From Todiramphus chloris collaris (taxonomy: Eukaryota; Chordata; Aves; Coraciiformes; Alcedinidae): a DNA stretch of 64,000 nucleotides. The DNA lies in assembly GCA_025345505.1 (NCBI GenBank), contig JANVCC010000018.1:57247341-57311340 (forward strand), given 5' to 3'. Each line of letters opens with the position of its first letter. The stretch's first letter is position 1. The translations under genes were made by a program, and so were the position numbers. Of the stretch, positions 50,901-58,152 are shown piece by piece. The notes below the pieces were generated by a model. That model was not told where the DNA came from and did no database searches. It saw only the letters and a program-made list of their open reading frames with translations.

Positions 50901-53900
50901 CACTAAAATTCTTTATTCTATACATTTACTCCACACATTTCTATTTACTTAAGAAAATCTGGTTTAAATGATACTCTGGTCGAACGAACAAGGACCATCA
51001 GAACTTCCAGAAGTGAAACTGCTTGAGCTTTATAACTGATTCCCAATATTATCAAAGCTTTTACAAACTAGCATTTCTAATTCCGACTGGTTACGTTTTT
51101 TTTAAGTTTCAAAGCCTTTCAGATAGTCTCTATACACTGTAAACTGCCTTTTTCTAATGCCACCTCAGAAATGGAACAAAAAGACTTTTACATCTCACCT
51201 CTCAACTACATTAAGCCCTTCTTTGAAGCATCACTTTGTAACAAACCTTGCTAGCTACACTAAATAAATCAACAGCTATTAAGGCTTTTAAGTTATTAGT
51301 TTATTACAGTAGCTACTTTCCAATTCTTACGTTGTGCTTCAACTCCTAAAAAGATCTATTGTGTTGTAGCACTGCAACCCAAAGCTGCTGGGAAATGGGA
51401 GGACAGCTTTATTGTTCAACAGCTGCTGGCTCCCTTGGGATTTGATGACTTTTTTCCTTCCTTTCTTTTCCTTCCCTCACTGGGCTAAAGGTACATGCAA
51501 TCTATGCTCCATGATAGTTAAGCAAATCACTAGGTTAAAGTACTTGAGGCTGACAGAATGTGTAAATGATTCTCATTATCAGCTAAAGGATCCAGTTGGG
51601 TGAACCTGTGCAGGTGGGTGTTTCGGTGGGAGCTGGAGGGAAAAAGTGCTCCATCATAGGATGAAACTGTGTGGTTAATTATCCTGAGCTGAAGCAATTG
51701 TTATTTAACAAGGAAATTATAATTTGTCACAATAAACCAGAGAATGGCAGTTAGCTAAGCCAGCTTATCTTTTTTTTTTTTTTTTTAAGTTTGTTTAAAG
51801 AAAGCGAACTAATCTGCTTAGAATTGTGGAAGAGCATCACTGTCAGACACCACCGGTTCATCAAAGCACTTGAGTGCATTCTTAGATCCCCTGTGAAGTC
51901 AAAGGCTTTATGCATTTATTTAAAATTAAGAATGTGTATAACTGCTTTGCTCAATCACAGCCAAAACTACTGCAGTCCTCACTAAAACTCATTTGGTCAA
52001 CACATATAGAAAAAGTCAGCTTTGCTCCACTGAAGCAAAACTTTATGCAAACCAATGTTATAAAGTAAGATCCACACTTTAAATTGTGTCTGCAAAGCAC
52101 CTCGCAAGCAATAGATTCAGACTGCTTCACAAAAAATATCTGAATTAAAATAAAAAAGAAAAAAAAAAAGGTTTGTGCTGCAGGGGCAGATATGTTGCTC
52201 TGCCATCGGTAGGGCAGAAACCTCTTTATGAAGTTTTGGCATTTGCCTATGAGCTGCATAGCAAAAGTGGTGCACAGGATCACTGCTGGTGACTGATACG
52301 CTAAGAAAGAACAATTTGTATTTTTCAAGCACAGTTTCTAGCTAGGAAAGGGGAAAAGAGGCTTTTTCCTGAGTGTGATGTGTCATTGTGAATCACAATG
52401 CAAATTAAATTATGATTATAATAAACTAAAATGATAGTTATGGAAAAAACTGTAGCAAAAAGCAAAAGTCTCAATACACAGTTAGAAATACAATATCCCT
52501 TTAAAAAAAAACCACAGGGTAAGAGTAACAGGAACAATGATACAAGCAATTTTACAAGCCTGAGAATAAAGAAAGGTAACTATCAATAAAACTTTAGGAA
52601 AATTATAGAGACTGTTTTTCTTTTTTAAAAAGGGATACTGCATCTTTAAAACATGTAAAGTAGTAATTCACCCGTATTCTACTTACAGATAGTAGGAGTA
52701 AGAATAGTAGCTCCTCCTGGCAAGCAAATCACAGACAGTGGAAAAAGAGAAGCAATGGTGAATGAAAAGCGTGACTCTGTCACATTCAATAAAGCAGAGA
52801 AATGTGCGTTAAAAAAAAAAAAAATTGAAAAATTCATGTTTCTTTGGTTAGCATTTCAACTTGCTCATGCATAAACTAGCCTTACTTTGCCATGCAATTA
52901 AAAAAAATACACTAGCATATAAAAATGATTTGTGTTTTAGAAAGATCACTTGAGAAAATTACATGCTGAGATTTCATTTATTGCCAAAAAATTTGAAAAT
53001 TAAATGGATTGTGTATTTTCAACATGCAGTTCAGCATAATATAATGATTACCACCTAGATGTCATGACAAATGAACAGCTGTGTACAAATCTTGCGCAGT
53101 AAATATGCTTTTTACTTTTCAGTTAGAAAAACTAAAGACTGCATTAATAAATACATTTAATCAGAAAACAAATTTCATGTCATTCATTTTAACATCTTTA
53201 TCGGTACACAGATGTGTAAGTATATGTTTGTATGTGTACTACATGTAGCTATATGAGTACACACATTTTAAAGAATGCACACTTTAAAACAGATATGTGT
53301 GTACTGACATATATACCACACATTTCCTGAATGCAAACATATGCTTTCTATTTTAAAATCTTACAATTGGAAATGCTGATGTAGTCATGCTAAGCATTAA
53401 AAATATGGAAGGTAAACAAATGGAAGGAAATGAAGGACATTTGGAAATAGTCCAACAATGACTTTGAAAAGAAAAATGGCATTGCTTGTTAAAGATGCAG
53501 TATCCCTTTTCTTAGCTGGTTTGATTACTCCAGTAAAACTCTGTGAGAGCTGTTGAGAGCTTCATTCGGGAAAACTTCAACCCAATTTGCACAAAATGAT
53601 CAGGCAAAGCCTAAGACATCTCAAGCTCATGAACAAAACTGCTTAGTACTCCGTTTTTCAGTTAAATGTAATGCTGCATTTAATCAGATTTGAGATAGTG
53701 ATGGCTGTGCATACGACTTGATAAACCAATGAAAATGCAGAAACCATTGTTTTATTGACTTTTCTGTGTAATAAAAGCTGTGGTCAATTCAGGCAACCAA
53801 AAGGGATACTACATAATGGATCACAGAATGTGTACACTACAGAAGATGATTCAAACGGATTGGTTTTCAGTCCCACCACAACTAAGTGAAGTGTGTTTAT

Positions 53901-56179
53901 GTACGTGTGAATGTGTCAGGGTTTGTACAGCTGTTCCTGGCTTCGTTCTGTGGATTGCCCTGAGTCGCTAGATGGACTGAATTAACTCAGGTATACAAAG
54001 GTTTTCTATGCTTTTTGTAAGAGACCTTGACTAAAGCTGGTACTAAGAAAAAAACCTTCCCGCTTTCCCTAAGCGGGGGGAAGGAATGGCACACCTATAA
54101 CATACACGATGGACAACCAATTAAACTATCATGATGAAAAATTGCCAAACATTAAAGATTCATTAAGCAGGTTAATTTCTCACCTATTCTGAATACAAAA
54201 TAGTACAGGAGTTCAGAAATGTTATGTGATTTAGAATGATGATCAAGTATCATTCCTAAGAGGGTACTGACTACACAGGTTCAGAAAAGGGAAGGGGAAA
54301 AAAAAGGGGAAATTTTAAAATATCATTTTATGGACATGATTAACTTACTTTATCAAACAACTCAACAGGGAAAGTACGAGTCTAAAAGGACTCTGAATGC
54401 AAGAGGTAAAAAGGATAGGAAAAACAAACACATTGAATTTTAAGTGGTTTGTTGTTGTTGTTACCTGTAAAACTAGTCAATCCCATCTGGAAGTGACTGA
54501 CAGTATATAGTGGTCAACAGTCTCTCTCACACACACACATGCACACACACACAGAGTCTTCCATTACACATAAGGGGACCACTGCAACACGCACTGAGAA
54601 GATGATGCTTCCCAGCACATAACTTGCAATAAAGCTACAGAATAGAGATTTCTTCTTGAAAGCTGAAAAACAACTTTTTGTTCGTTTGTTTTTCAAACAT
54701 GGTGTAAATAAAGAAAATTTGCTGACTATATGTCTATTTGCAAATGATGAGTTGAATCTTTTGCATATGTGTTAATTCTCAACCACAGAGGTAAACAACA
54801 GAGAAAAGTAAAAGCACTTTTGGGAAAAATCACATATGTAGCTAACTAACACAGAACACTATAAGCATACCTAATGTTTCTAATGCAGACGTTTCTTCTC
54901 CAAGTTATATATCTCCAGGGATAATTGTAAAGAGGCAATAAATTAAAAAAATCTAATGCAAACCATATAACATATAGAATGATCTTAGGTACAATTTTAA
55001 TTTTTCTTTTCTTTTTTTTTTTTTTTCTCAATCTTTAAAAATAATAGCAAGCTGCATTCTAGAGGAACATTCACAACATGTACAAATATGCTTTAAGACT
55101 TCTGCAAAGGCAAGGGAACACAATGCACACGAGCACCAGAAGGCAAAGGTCTCATTCTACACAAGGGAAATCAGCTTGTGCCCTGCAAAGGGGACCCGAT
55201 GGGGAGGGGGTGCACAGGAAGACAGGAATTGATTTCGATGCTATAACTATGGATTTATAGAGACATATTATGAACTTCTATGCCAGGTTAAGAGAGTTGC
55301 AACTATGGGGAAGTCGAGACTTTTAAAAACTGACCGAGTAATAGGGTAGCAGTACAATATAGGTAGAAACATTTGGATGCGAAGTTAGCATTGTACAATG
55401 CCGGAAGATGGCGATATTGCTTACTGTCTAAGAAAGGACTGAAAAAATTAACATTCATTCCAATTAAGGCACTTTTAAACCATTTCATGCACTAAGGACT
55501 CACTAGATAATTTTACAGTGATGTGGTATGACTTTTACGAAAAAACTCCAGGTTTACAAGACCATAAATAGAGGTATAAAATTACATTATTTTGCAAGTT
55601 GGATAACACATAGATACAAATAACTCATTAGAGCTGCATATAGAAAATCAAATTCATTAGGTGATTACAACATGAAAAGTGCAGTAATTTTTTTCTTTGC
55701 TTATTTAAAAAAAAAAAAAAGCTCCATCAACTGCATGAATTTTAATTCCACCCATTTTAATATTCTGTACATTCTTCCAACTGTAGCTTAAAACTACTTG
55801 GAAATAAATAAATATGAGAAGATTTATACCTCTTGGATCCCAAATATAAAGAAATCCTCTCTTCAAATCCAGCAAAAGAACCACAGCAAAAACAACAGAA
55901 CTCATGAAAAAACTGATGCGAGCTAGTGGTCCTAAAACTTGTTTTTTTGTTTGTTTTAAAGACCTGTAAAAAATACCCATTTAGTTATTAATTGATATGG
56001 AGAAAAAAAATAGAAGGATCAGCACAGATCATCTCCTTACCTTTTCTTGACGATCAATATGACAACAAGGAGAAGTAGGATGAATACCAGAATTCCAGCA
56101 CTTATTCCTGCTATTTTCACAACTCGATCAGTTTGTTTAGCTGGATCCGGAATCACCTCAGGTTCTTCTGTTGCTGCTG
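20944..56179 (-). CDS. PTPRK: PTPRK, receptor-type tyrosine phosphatase kappa, 3' half (17 constitutive exons)
   Basis: This spliced gene encodes the membrane and cytoplasmic half of RPTP-kappa, a type I homophilic adhesion receptor of the R2B family (PTPRK, PTPRM, PTPRT, PTPRU). It dephosphorylates junction proteins such as p120-catenin and afadin, and EGFR has been reported as a substrate. Seventeen exons join with matching phases into 708 residues: extracellular stub, transmembrane helix, juxtamembrane region, D1 with [15 protein letters not shown] and [10 protein letters not shown], then D2 with HCLNGGGRSG and the end [17 protein letters not shown]. The PTPRK-type C-terminus and juxtamembrane sequence separate it from PTPRM (which ends LNSG) and from PTPRT and PTPRU. 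The length equals what I recall for the matching part of the human protein. The MAM, Ig and FNIII exons lie upstream of the window. Four mini-exons add optional peptides. THEMIS follows in the same orientation. Confidence 0.97.
22838..22899 (+). mobile_element. CR1 LINE 3' terminal fragment
   Basis: About 60 bp: cagttggacttgatgaacct, then ttccaacctaaacaattcta with a tgact tail. It is the extreme 3' end of a CR1, antisense to PTPRK inside the last intron. Confidence 0.85.
23340..23409. repeat. 35-bp imperfect tandem duplication
   Basis: Two adjacent copies both start atgctcacaccaaga and contain accatcctct; they differ at a few positions. The repeat lies about 150 bp from the donor of the penultimate coding exon. 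Confidence 0.9.
23563..23698 (-). CDS. PTPRK: PTPRK exon, D2 phosphate-binding loop
   Basis: 136 nt, phase 2 in and phase 0 out. It encodes [20 protein letters not shown] and on to KPNMVETP. With HCL from the previous exon it forms the D2 loop HCLNGGGRSG, which keeps the cysteine and arginine. Acceptor gcatacag, donor gtaagc. Confidence 0.97.
23699..24946 (-). other. PTPRK: PTPRK intron
   Basis: A 1.2 kb intron between the last two D2 core exons. It carries a short TTTG run near 24,800 and nothing else was recognised. Confidence 0.9.
24947..25110 (-). CDS. PTPRK: PTPRK exon, D2 WPD-equivalent loop
   Basis: 164 nt, phase 0 in and phase 2 out. It encodes [20 protein letters not shown] and on to [11 protein letters not shown]. 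The WPD position reads WAS, so the general-acid aspartate is missing, as in the known non-catalytic D2 of PTPRK. Confidence 0.97.
25111..27056 (-). other. PTPRK: PTPRK intron
   Basis: A 1.9 kb intron with an A tract at 25,864-25,882. The T-rich antisense frames inside it (25,764-26,162 and 26,218-26,565) are low-complexity and not genes. Confidence 0.9.
27057..27182 (-). CDS. PTPRK: PTPRK exon, D2 core
   Basis: 126 nt, phase 0 to phase 0. It encodes [20 protein letters not shown] and ends [12 protein letters not shown]. Acceptor ggtgcag, donor gtaagc. Confidence 0.97.
27427..27558 (-). CDS. PTPRK: PTPRK exon, D2 core
   Basis: 132 nt, phase 0 to phase 0. It encodes [30 protein letters not shown] and ends NEVDLAQ. 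It is separated from the next exon by an intron of only 244 nt, the shortest constitutive intron here. Confidence 0.97.
27559..30570 (-). other. PTPRK: PTPRK intron
   Basis: A 3.0 kb intron. It contains a T run near 28,780 and an A run near 29,185. Nothing exon-like with homology was seen. Confidence 0.9.
30571..30744 (-). CDS. PTPRK: PTPRK exon, D1-D2 linker and start of D2
   Basis: 174 nt, phase 0 to phase 0. It encodes [40 protein letters not shown] and ends [15 protein letters not shown] replaces the KNRY motif of D1. Confidence 0.97.
31311..31460 (-). CDS. PTPRK: PTPRK exon, end of D1 and linker
   Basis: 150 nt, phase 0 to phase 0. It encodes [20 protein letters not shown] and runs to [10 protein letters not shown]. 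The EQYIFIHDA block is the last D1 helix. Confidence 0.97.
31461..32260 (-). other. PTPRK: PTPRK intron
   Basis: A 0.8 kb AT-rich intron with no recognised feature. Confidence 0.9.
32261..32396 (-). CDS. PTPRK: PTPRK exon, D1 catalytic P-loop
   Basis: 136 nt, phase 2 in and phase 0 out. It encodes [20 protein letters not shown] and ends RRINMVQTE. It completes the D1 signature [10 protein letters not shown]; the nucleophilic cysteine is in the preceding exon. Confidence 0.98.
32397..33520 (-). other. PTPRK: PTPRK intron within the D1 catalytic signature
   Basis: A 1.1 kb intron that splits the serine codon of HCS. No repeat was recognised. Confidence 0.9.
33521..33675 (-). CDS. PTPRK: PTPRK exon, D1 WPD loop and catalytic cysteine
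   Basis: 155 nt, phase 0 in and phase 2 out. It encodes [30 protein letters not shown] and ends PIVVHCS. It contains the general acid (WPD) and the HC of the active site, so D1 is predicted catalytically active. Confidence 0.98.
33676..34438 (-). other. PTPRK: PTPRK intron
   Basis: A 0.76 kb intron with an A run next to the acceptor side (about 33,689-33,703) and no other feature. Confidence 0.9.
34439..34555 (-). CDS. PTPRK: PTPRK exon, D1 core
   Basis: 117 nt, phase 0 to phase 0. It encodes [20 protein letters not shown] and ends [10 protein letters not shown]. The penultimate residue is Gly (GGA at 34,442-34,444); I recall Glu at this place in mammalian PTPRK. Confidence 0.97.
34556..35315 (-). 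other. PTPRK: PTPRK intron
   Basis: A 0.76 kb AT-rich intron with no recognised feature. Confidence 0.9.
35316..35413 (-). CDS. PTPRK: PTPRK exon, D1 core
   Basis: 98 nt, phase 1 in and phase 0 out. It encodes [20 protein letters not shown] and ends [12 protein letters not shown]. Acceptor ttcttacag, donor gtaagt. Confidence 0.97.
35414..37138 (-). other. PTPRK: PTPRK intron
   Basis: A 1.7 kb AT-rich intron. The frame at 36,612-36,887 on the plus strand is antisense and has no recognised similarity. Confidence 0.9.
37139..37175 (-). CDS. PTPRK: PTPRK 37-nt exon, D1
   Basis: 37 nt, phase 0 in and phase 1 out. It encodes [12 protein letters not shown] plus the first base of Gly. The tiny exon is a conserved feature of the receptor phosphatase D1 gene structure. 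Acceptor gttctag, donor gtaagt. Confidence 0.96.
37176..39777 (-). other. PTPRK: PTPRK intron holding the 18-nt cassette exon
   Basis: A 2.6 kb intron within D1. It contains the 18-nt mini-exon at 39,569-39,586, an A run near 39,280 and TGCATG motifs on the minus strand at 39,461-39,466 and 39,716-39,721. Confidence 0.9.
39569..39586 (-). CDS. PTPRK: PTPRK 18-nt cassette mini-exon (IWLYRD)
   Basis: Acceptor gggctgtag, 18 nt encoding IWLYRD, then a perfect donor gtaagt. It is phase 0 to phase 0, so including it gives NANYID-IWLYRD-GYQRP in D1 with no frame change. I recall the same six residues as an optional insert in mammalian PTPRK isoforms, which supports it strongly. It lies next to the phosphotyrosine-binding side of D1 and could tune activity or partner binding. 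Confidence 0.92.
39778..39854 (-). CDS. PTPRK: PTPRK exon, D1
   Basis: 77 nt, phase 1 in and phase 0 out. It encodes [20 protein letters not shown] and ANYID. Acceptor tttttacag, donor gtgagt. Confidence 0.97.
40660..40747 (-). CDS. PTPRK: PTPRK exon, start of D1
   Basis: 88 nt, phase 0 in and phase 1 out. It encodes [20 protein letters not shown] and [15 protein letters not shown] is the phosphotyrosine-recognition motif of D1. Confidence 0.97.
40748..42513 (-). other. PTPRK: PTPRK intron
   Basis: A 1.8 kb intron with an eight-C run near 41,556 and no recognised exon or mobile element. Confidence 0.9.
42514..42698 (-). CDS. PTPRK: PTPRK exon, membrane-proximal segment before D1
   Basis: 185 nt, phase 1 in and phase 0 out. 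It encodes [40 protein letters not shown] and ends [21 protein letters not shown] corresponds to the wedge-like region before D1. Acceptor tatgatacag, donor gtgaga. Confidence 0.97.
43859..43870 (-). CDS. PTPRK: PTPRK 12-nt cassette microexon (VPIT)
   Basis: Twelve bases between acceptor gggttaaag and donor gtaagt. They read TG CCT ATT ACT G in phase 1 to phase 1. After the 36-nt exon it gives AVL-VPIT-DENHSA. I recall a similar VPI insert at this place in mammalian R2B isoforms. The acceptor is weak next to the AG, although the sequence 15-40 nt upstream is T-rich. TGCATG copies on the minus strand lie 98 and about 277 nt downstream. Confidence 0.75.
46883..46918 (-). CDS. PTPRK: PTPRK 36-nt cassette mini-exon ([12 protein letters not shown])
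   Basis: Acceptor ttttcctacag, 36 nt, donor gtgagg; phase 1 to phase 1. Joined to its neighbours it gives [21 protein letters not shown], replacing SPR-YENHSA of the form without it. The same peptide is known from R2B phosphatase isoforms. Two TGCATG motifs lie about 31 and 50 nt downstream. Confidence 0.9.
   Translation of the reverse strand, partial: CPMIHLCRQLC
49028..49188 (-). CDS. PTPRK: PTPRK exon, juxtamembrane
   Basis: 161 nt, phase 2 in and phase 1 out. It encodes [40 protein letters not shown] and ends [13 protein letters not shown]. The acceptor follows a T-run (ttttggctgggcag). The basic KLAKKRK cluster is close to the membrane. Confidence 0.97.
52687..52716 (-). CDS. PTPRK: PTPRK 30-nt cassette mini-exon, tyrosine-rich juxtamembrane insert
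   Basis: A strong pyrimidine tract ends in ttgcttgccag, then 30 nt, then a perfect donor gtaagt. It is phase 2 to phase 2 and changes KK-S-KLAKKR to [19 protein letters not shown]. The insert carries five tyrosines. It matches in kind the AYSYSYYL juxtamembrane peptide that I recall for PTPRM and PTPRT; I do not recall it as a described PTPRK exon. Three TGCATG motifs lie 150-310 nt upstream. Confidence 0.85.
54521..54554. repeat. (CA)n microsatellite, interrupted
   Basis: tctctctcacacacacacat followed by gcacacacacacag. It lies in the PTPRK intron. Confidence 0.9.
55705..55963 (-). other. Open exon-like segment directly after the transmembrane exon (hypothetical)
   Basis: A good acceptor (gtattttttacag) lies 77 nt after the transmembrane-exon donor. 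The frame that follows is phase-compatible and open for about 86 codons ([16 protein letters not shown]...). It contains a hydrophobic stretch, [14 protein letters not shown]. No phase-compatible donor and no nearby AATAAA was found. It may well be intronic noise. Confidence 0.1.
56041..56179 (-). CDS. PTPRK: PTPRK transmembrane exon
   Basis: 139 nt, phase 1 in and phase 2 out. It encodes [20 protein letters not shown], then the helix ([20 protein letters not shown] with IV) and KK. The first alanine codon is shared with the upstream FNIII exon, which is outside the window. The acceptor is a tandem ttTAGCAGCAG, so one or two alanines may be dropped. This is where gamma-secretase is known to cut the shed receptor. 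Confidence 0.97.
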
Positions 56180-56395
56180 CTAAATGAATCAAAAAACAAG
56201 TTGCTTAAATGTGTAAGCACATTTTATAATTCATTATAATTGGTGATAATGTCCAAATACATGTGTGTCTTAATACAGTAGCCAGAATACAGATACATGC
56301 ATCATGTGTTTATACATCTATATATATGTATATAGACACACCATAAATTTTAATCTATATGCCATACATTTTCAGCACCACATATAGGACGATTT

Positions 56396-56430
56396 ATGTG
56401 TGTATACAGGTGTGTGTATATATATATAAA
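56396..56430. repeat. TG/TA-rich microsatellite
   Basis: gtgtgtatacaggtgtgtgt followed by atatatatataaa. A related short TA stretch lies at 56,318-56,335. Confidence 0.85.
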
Positions 56431-57686
56431 AAACCCTTCATGTATACAGAGGTGTATATGCATCTGGATTTCCAAATAAGTTACTGTATTAAAAGCAGAA
56501 GACAAAGCAGAGACAATCTATCAACTTAATCACCTTCTTTTAATGTTATATTTTCAGATGTCAAACATGGACTATTTAACACTGACTAGTGAGATTGTGT
56601 TAACTCACAAATAGCAAATTAAGCTCTCTTTTCCAAGCCACAGCCAGCACCCTAAACTCTAGTCCTTCTCTGGCCCAAAATCTGCATTCTGAGGGGAATT
56701 TTGATTCTCCAAATAAGGTCATCCTCAAAGCCAAGCCTAAATTCAGCATTAGTTTTATTTCTGTTTATAGGCCCTGAAAAAAAAAACCAAACTAAACTGC
56801 TATTCTGCACAGAGAGGAAACCACTCTGTAACACAGATGCGTGGGCTGAGGCCACAGGTTACAGCAGAGAGCAAAACAGAATATACATGAAAGCACACAG
56901 CCATTCAGTCTGCACCTCTCTGCATCACAACCTGGCATGCAAAGGATCAGGAACATGGGGTTTTCCAGCCTGGCAAAAATATCAAAAAATATAAATAGGT
57001 TTCAGCCAGGGGTAAAATCCCATGAGGTGTTTACTTGTAAAGTCGAAACAGCTCTTCAGTTCTCTTGTTGTTTCTTACTAAGGCTGTGGCTTAGCACTTT
57101 TGCCTTTCCCCTGCTCACGGGCATGGATGGGTACATGTGCTTGCTCTATCTCTCTGAGCCTTCTTCACTCACACATACAGCAGATGCCACTTAACCTCTC
57201 CCCATCACAGCAGCCGCATGTGAAATAGTTACAAGCTGTGGGTACCGTCATGCCTGTGCCAGTACACAGAAAAAGTCCTTTATTCTGAAACTAGGATGTT
57301 TCTCGACAGACCACCAAAACAAGCAGAACAAAAAACAAGATGAAGCTACACCAGAGAAAGACTAGTGCTCCCCTTTCTTTCAGAAAGCCAGTGTACTTAG
57401 AACCAGGAATAATTGGTACCTAATACTTTCTGGTTTTAACCATCTTACTCAAACCATTTCTGTTTCGGTTCCACGTGCAGAAACCCATATTATCTTCTGA
57501 GGGGAAGGATCATGCTGTTGTTTAAAATCACACTTTATTACTTGTTTCTGTAACTTCCATCTCAGCAGTATCTGAACCACTAACAACTTACCCTCAGAAC
57601 AACCTTCTGAGTTAGGAATGTTCTCTCTTCCAGACGCCCGTGTGAGAGCAGTGAGACAACTGGCAGTGCTTTAATCATAAAATTTA

Positions 57687-57722
57687 ATCATCATCATAAG
57701 ACTTCATCATCATAATCATCTC
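57687..57722. repeat. ATC-rich short repeat
   Basis: atcatcatcataagacttc is followed by atcatcataatcatc. It is degenerate trinucleotide sequence. Confidence 0.85.
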
Positions 57723-57873
57723 TCTCCCCTACAACTTGAACTCTATCTACTAAGAAATACTAAATGCTTCCTCCTTTGTGTAAATACACGCCTGCACATA
57801 CACTTGCTTACATAACCTGTGTGGACTCAATACTACATATTTTGTTTGCATTATGTGTGTTGTTGAGGTGTCT

Positions 57874-57913
57874 AAGTCAGGATCAGGTAAGTAAAAGTCA
57901 GGATCAGGTAAGT
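57874..57913 (+). repeat. 21-bp tandem repeat carrying two CAGGTAAGT 5' splice-site matches
   Basis: aagtcaggatcaggtaagt occurs twice with a 21-bp period. Each copy contains the perfect vertebrate donor consensus CAG|GTAAGT on the plus strand, antisense to PTPRK. Confidence 0.9.
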
Positions 57914-57964
57914 GGTGTGTGCATGTGTAGCTAGAATTAATTCCAGATATATGTATGATGCTGT

Positions 57965-58152
57965 CTAACAGAGGAAACAAGGCGGATGACTTTTCAGCTG
58001 GAACTGGAAGAAGGTGTTCAAGATTCTCAGTGCTTCAAACAAATCAACTCCCTGTCTACTATTAGCTGGGCTGGATGTGACAAATACGAATGAACATTTG
58101 ATAAGCAGTAGAGCCAAAAGGACAACCAGCAGAGTCAAAAGACCAAGCAAAG
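57965..58152 (-). other. Possible alternative terminal exon of PTPRK with its own hydrophobic helix (hypothetical)
   Basis: An acceptor-like tract (ccatttattttttag) is followed by 61 open codons and a stop. The reading frame is the phase-1 frame required after the upstream FNIII exon. It starts LLGLLTLLVVLLALLLIK and then runs CSFVFVTSSPANSRQGVDLF to a short tail. If used, it would anchor the ectodomain without phosphatase domains. AATAAA on the minus strand occurs about 430 nt downstream (near 57,533). There is no homology support. Confidence 0.15.

Larger units (their letters stand above)
49189..56040 (-). other. PTPRK: PTPRK intron between the transmembrane and juxtamembrane exons
   Basis: A 6.9 kb intron. 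It contains the 30-nt tyrosine-rich mini-exon at 52,687-52,716, CA-repeat sequence at 54,521-54,554 and T/A runs. An open exon-like segment directly after the transmembrane exon (55,705-55,963) is discussed under findings. Confidence 0.9.

Noticed and set aside
56371..56390. REST/NRSF-like site (TTCAGCACCAC)
   Set aside because: Only the left half matches; the right half of the motif is absent, so it is not called.
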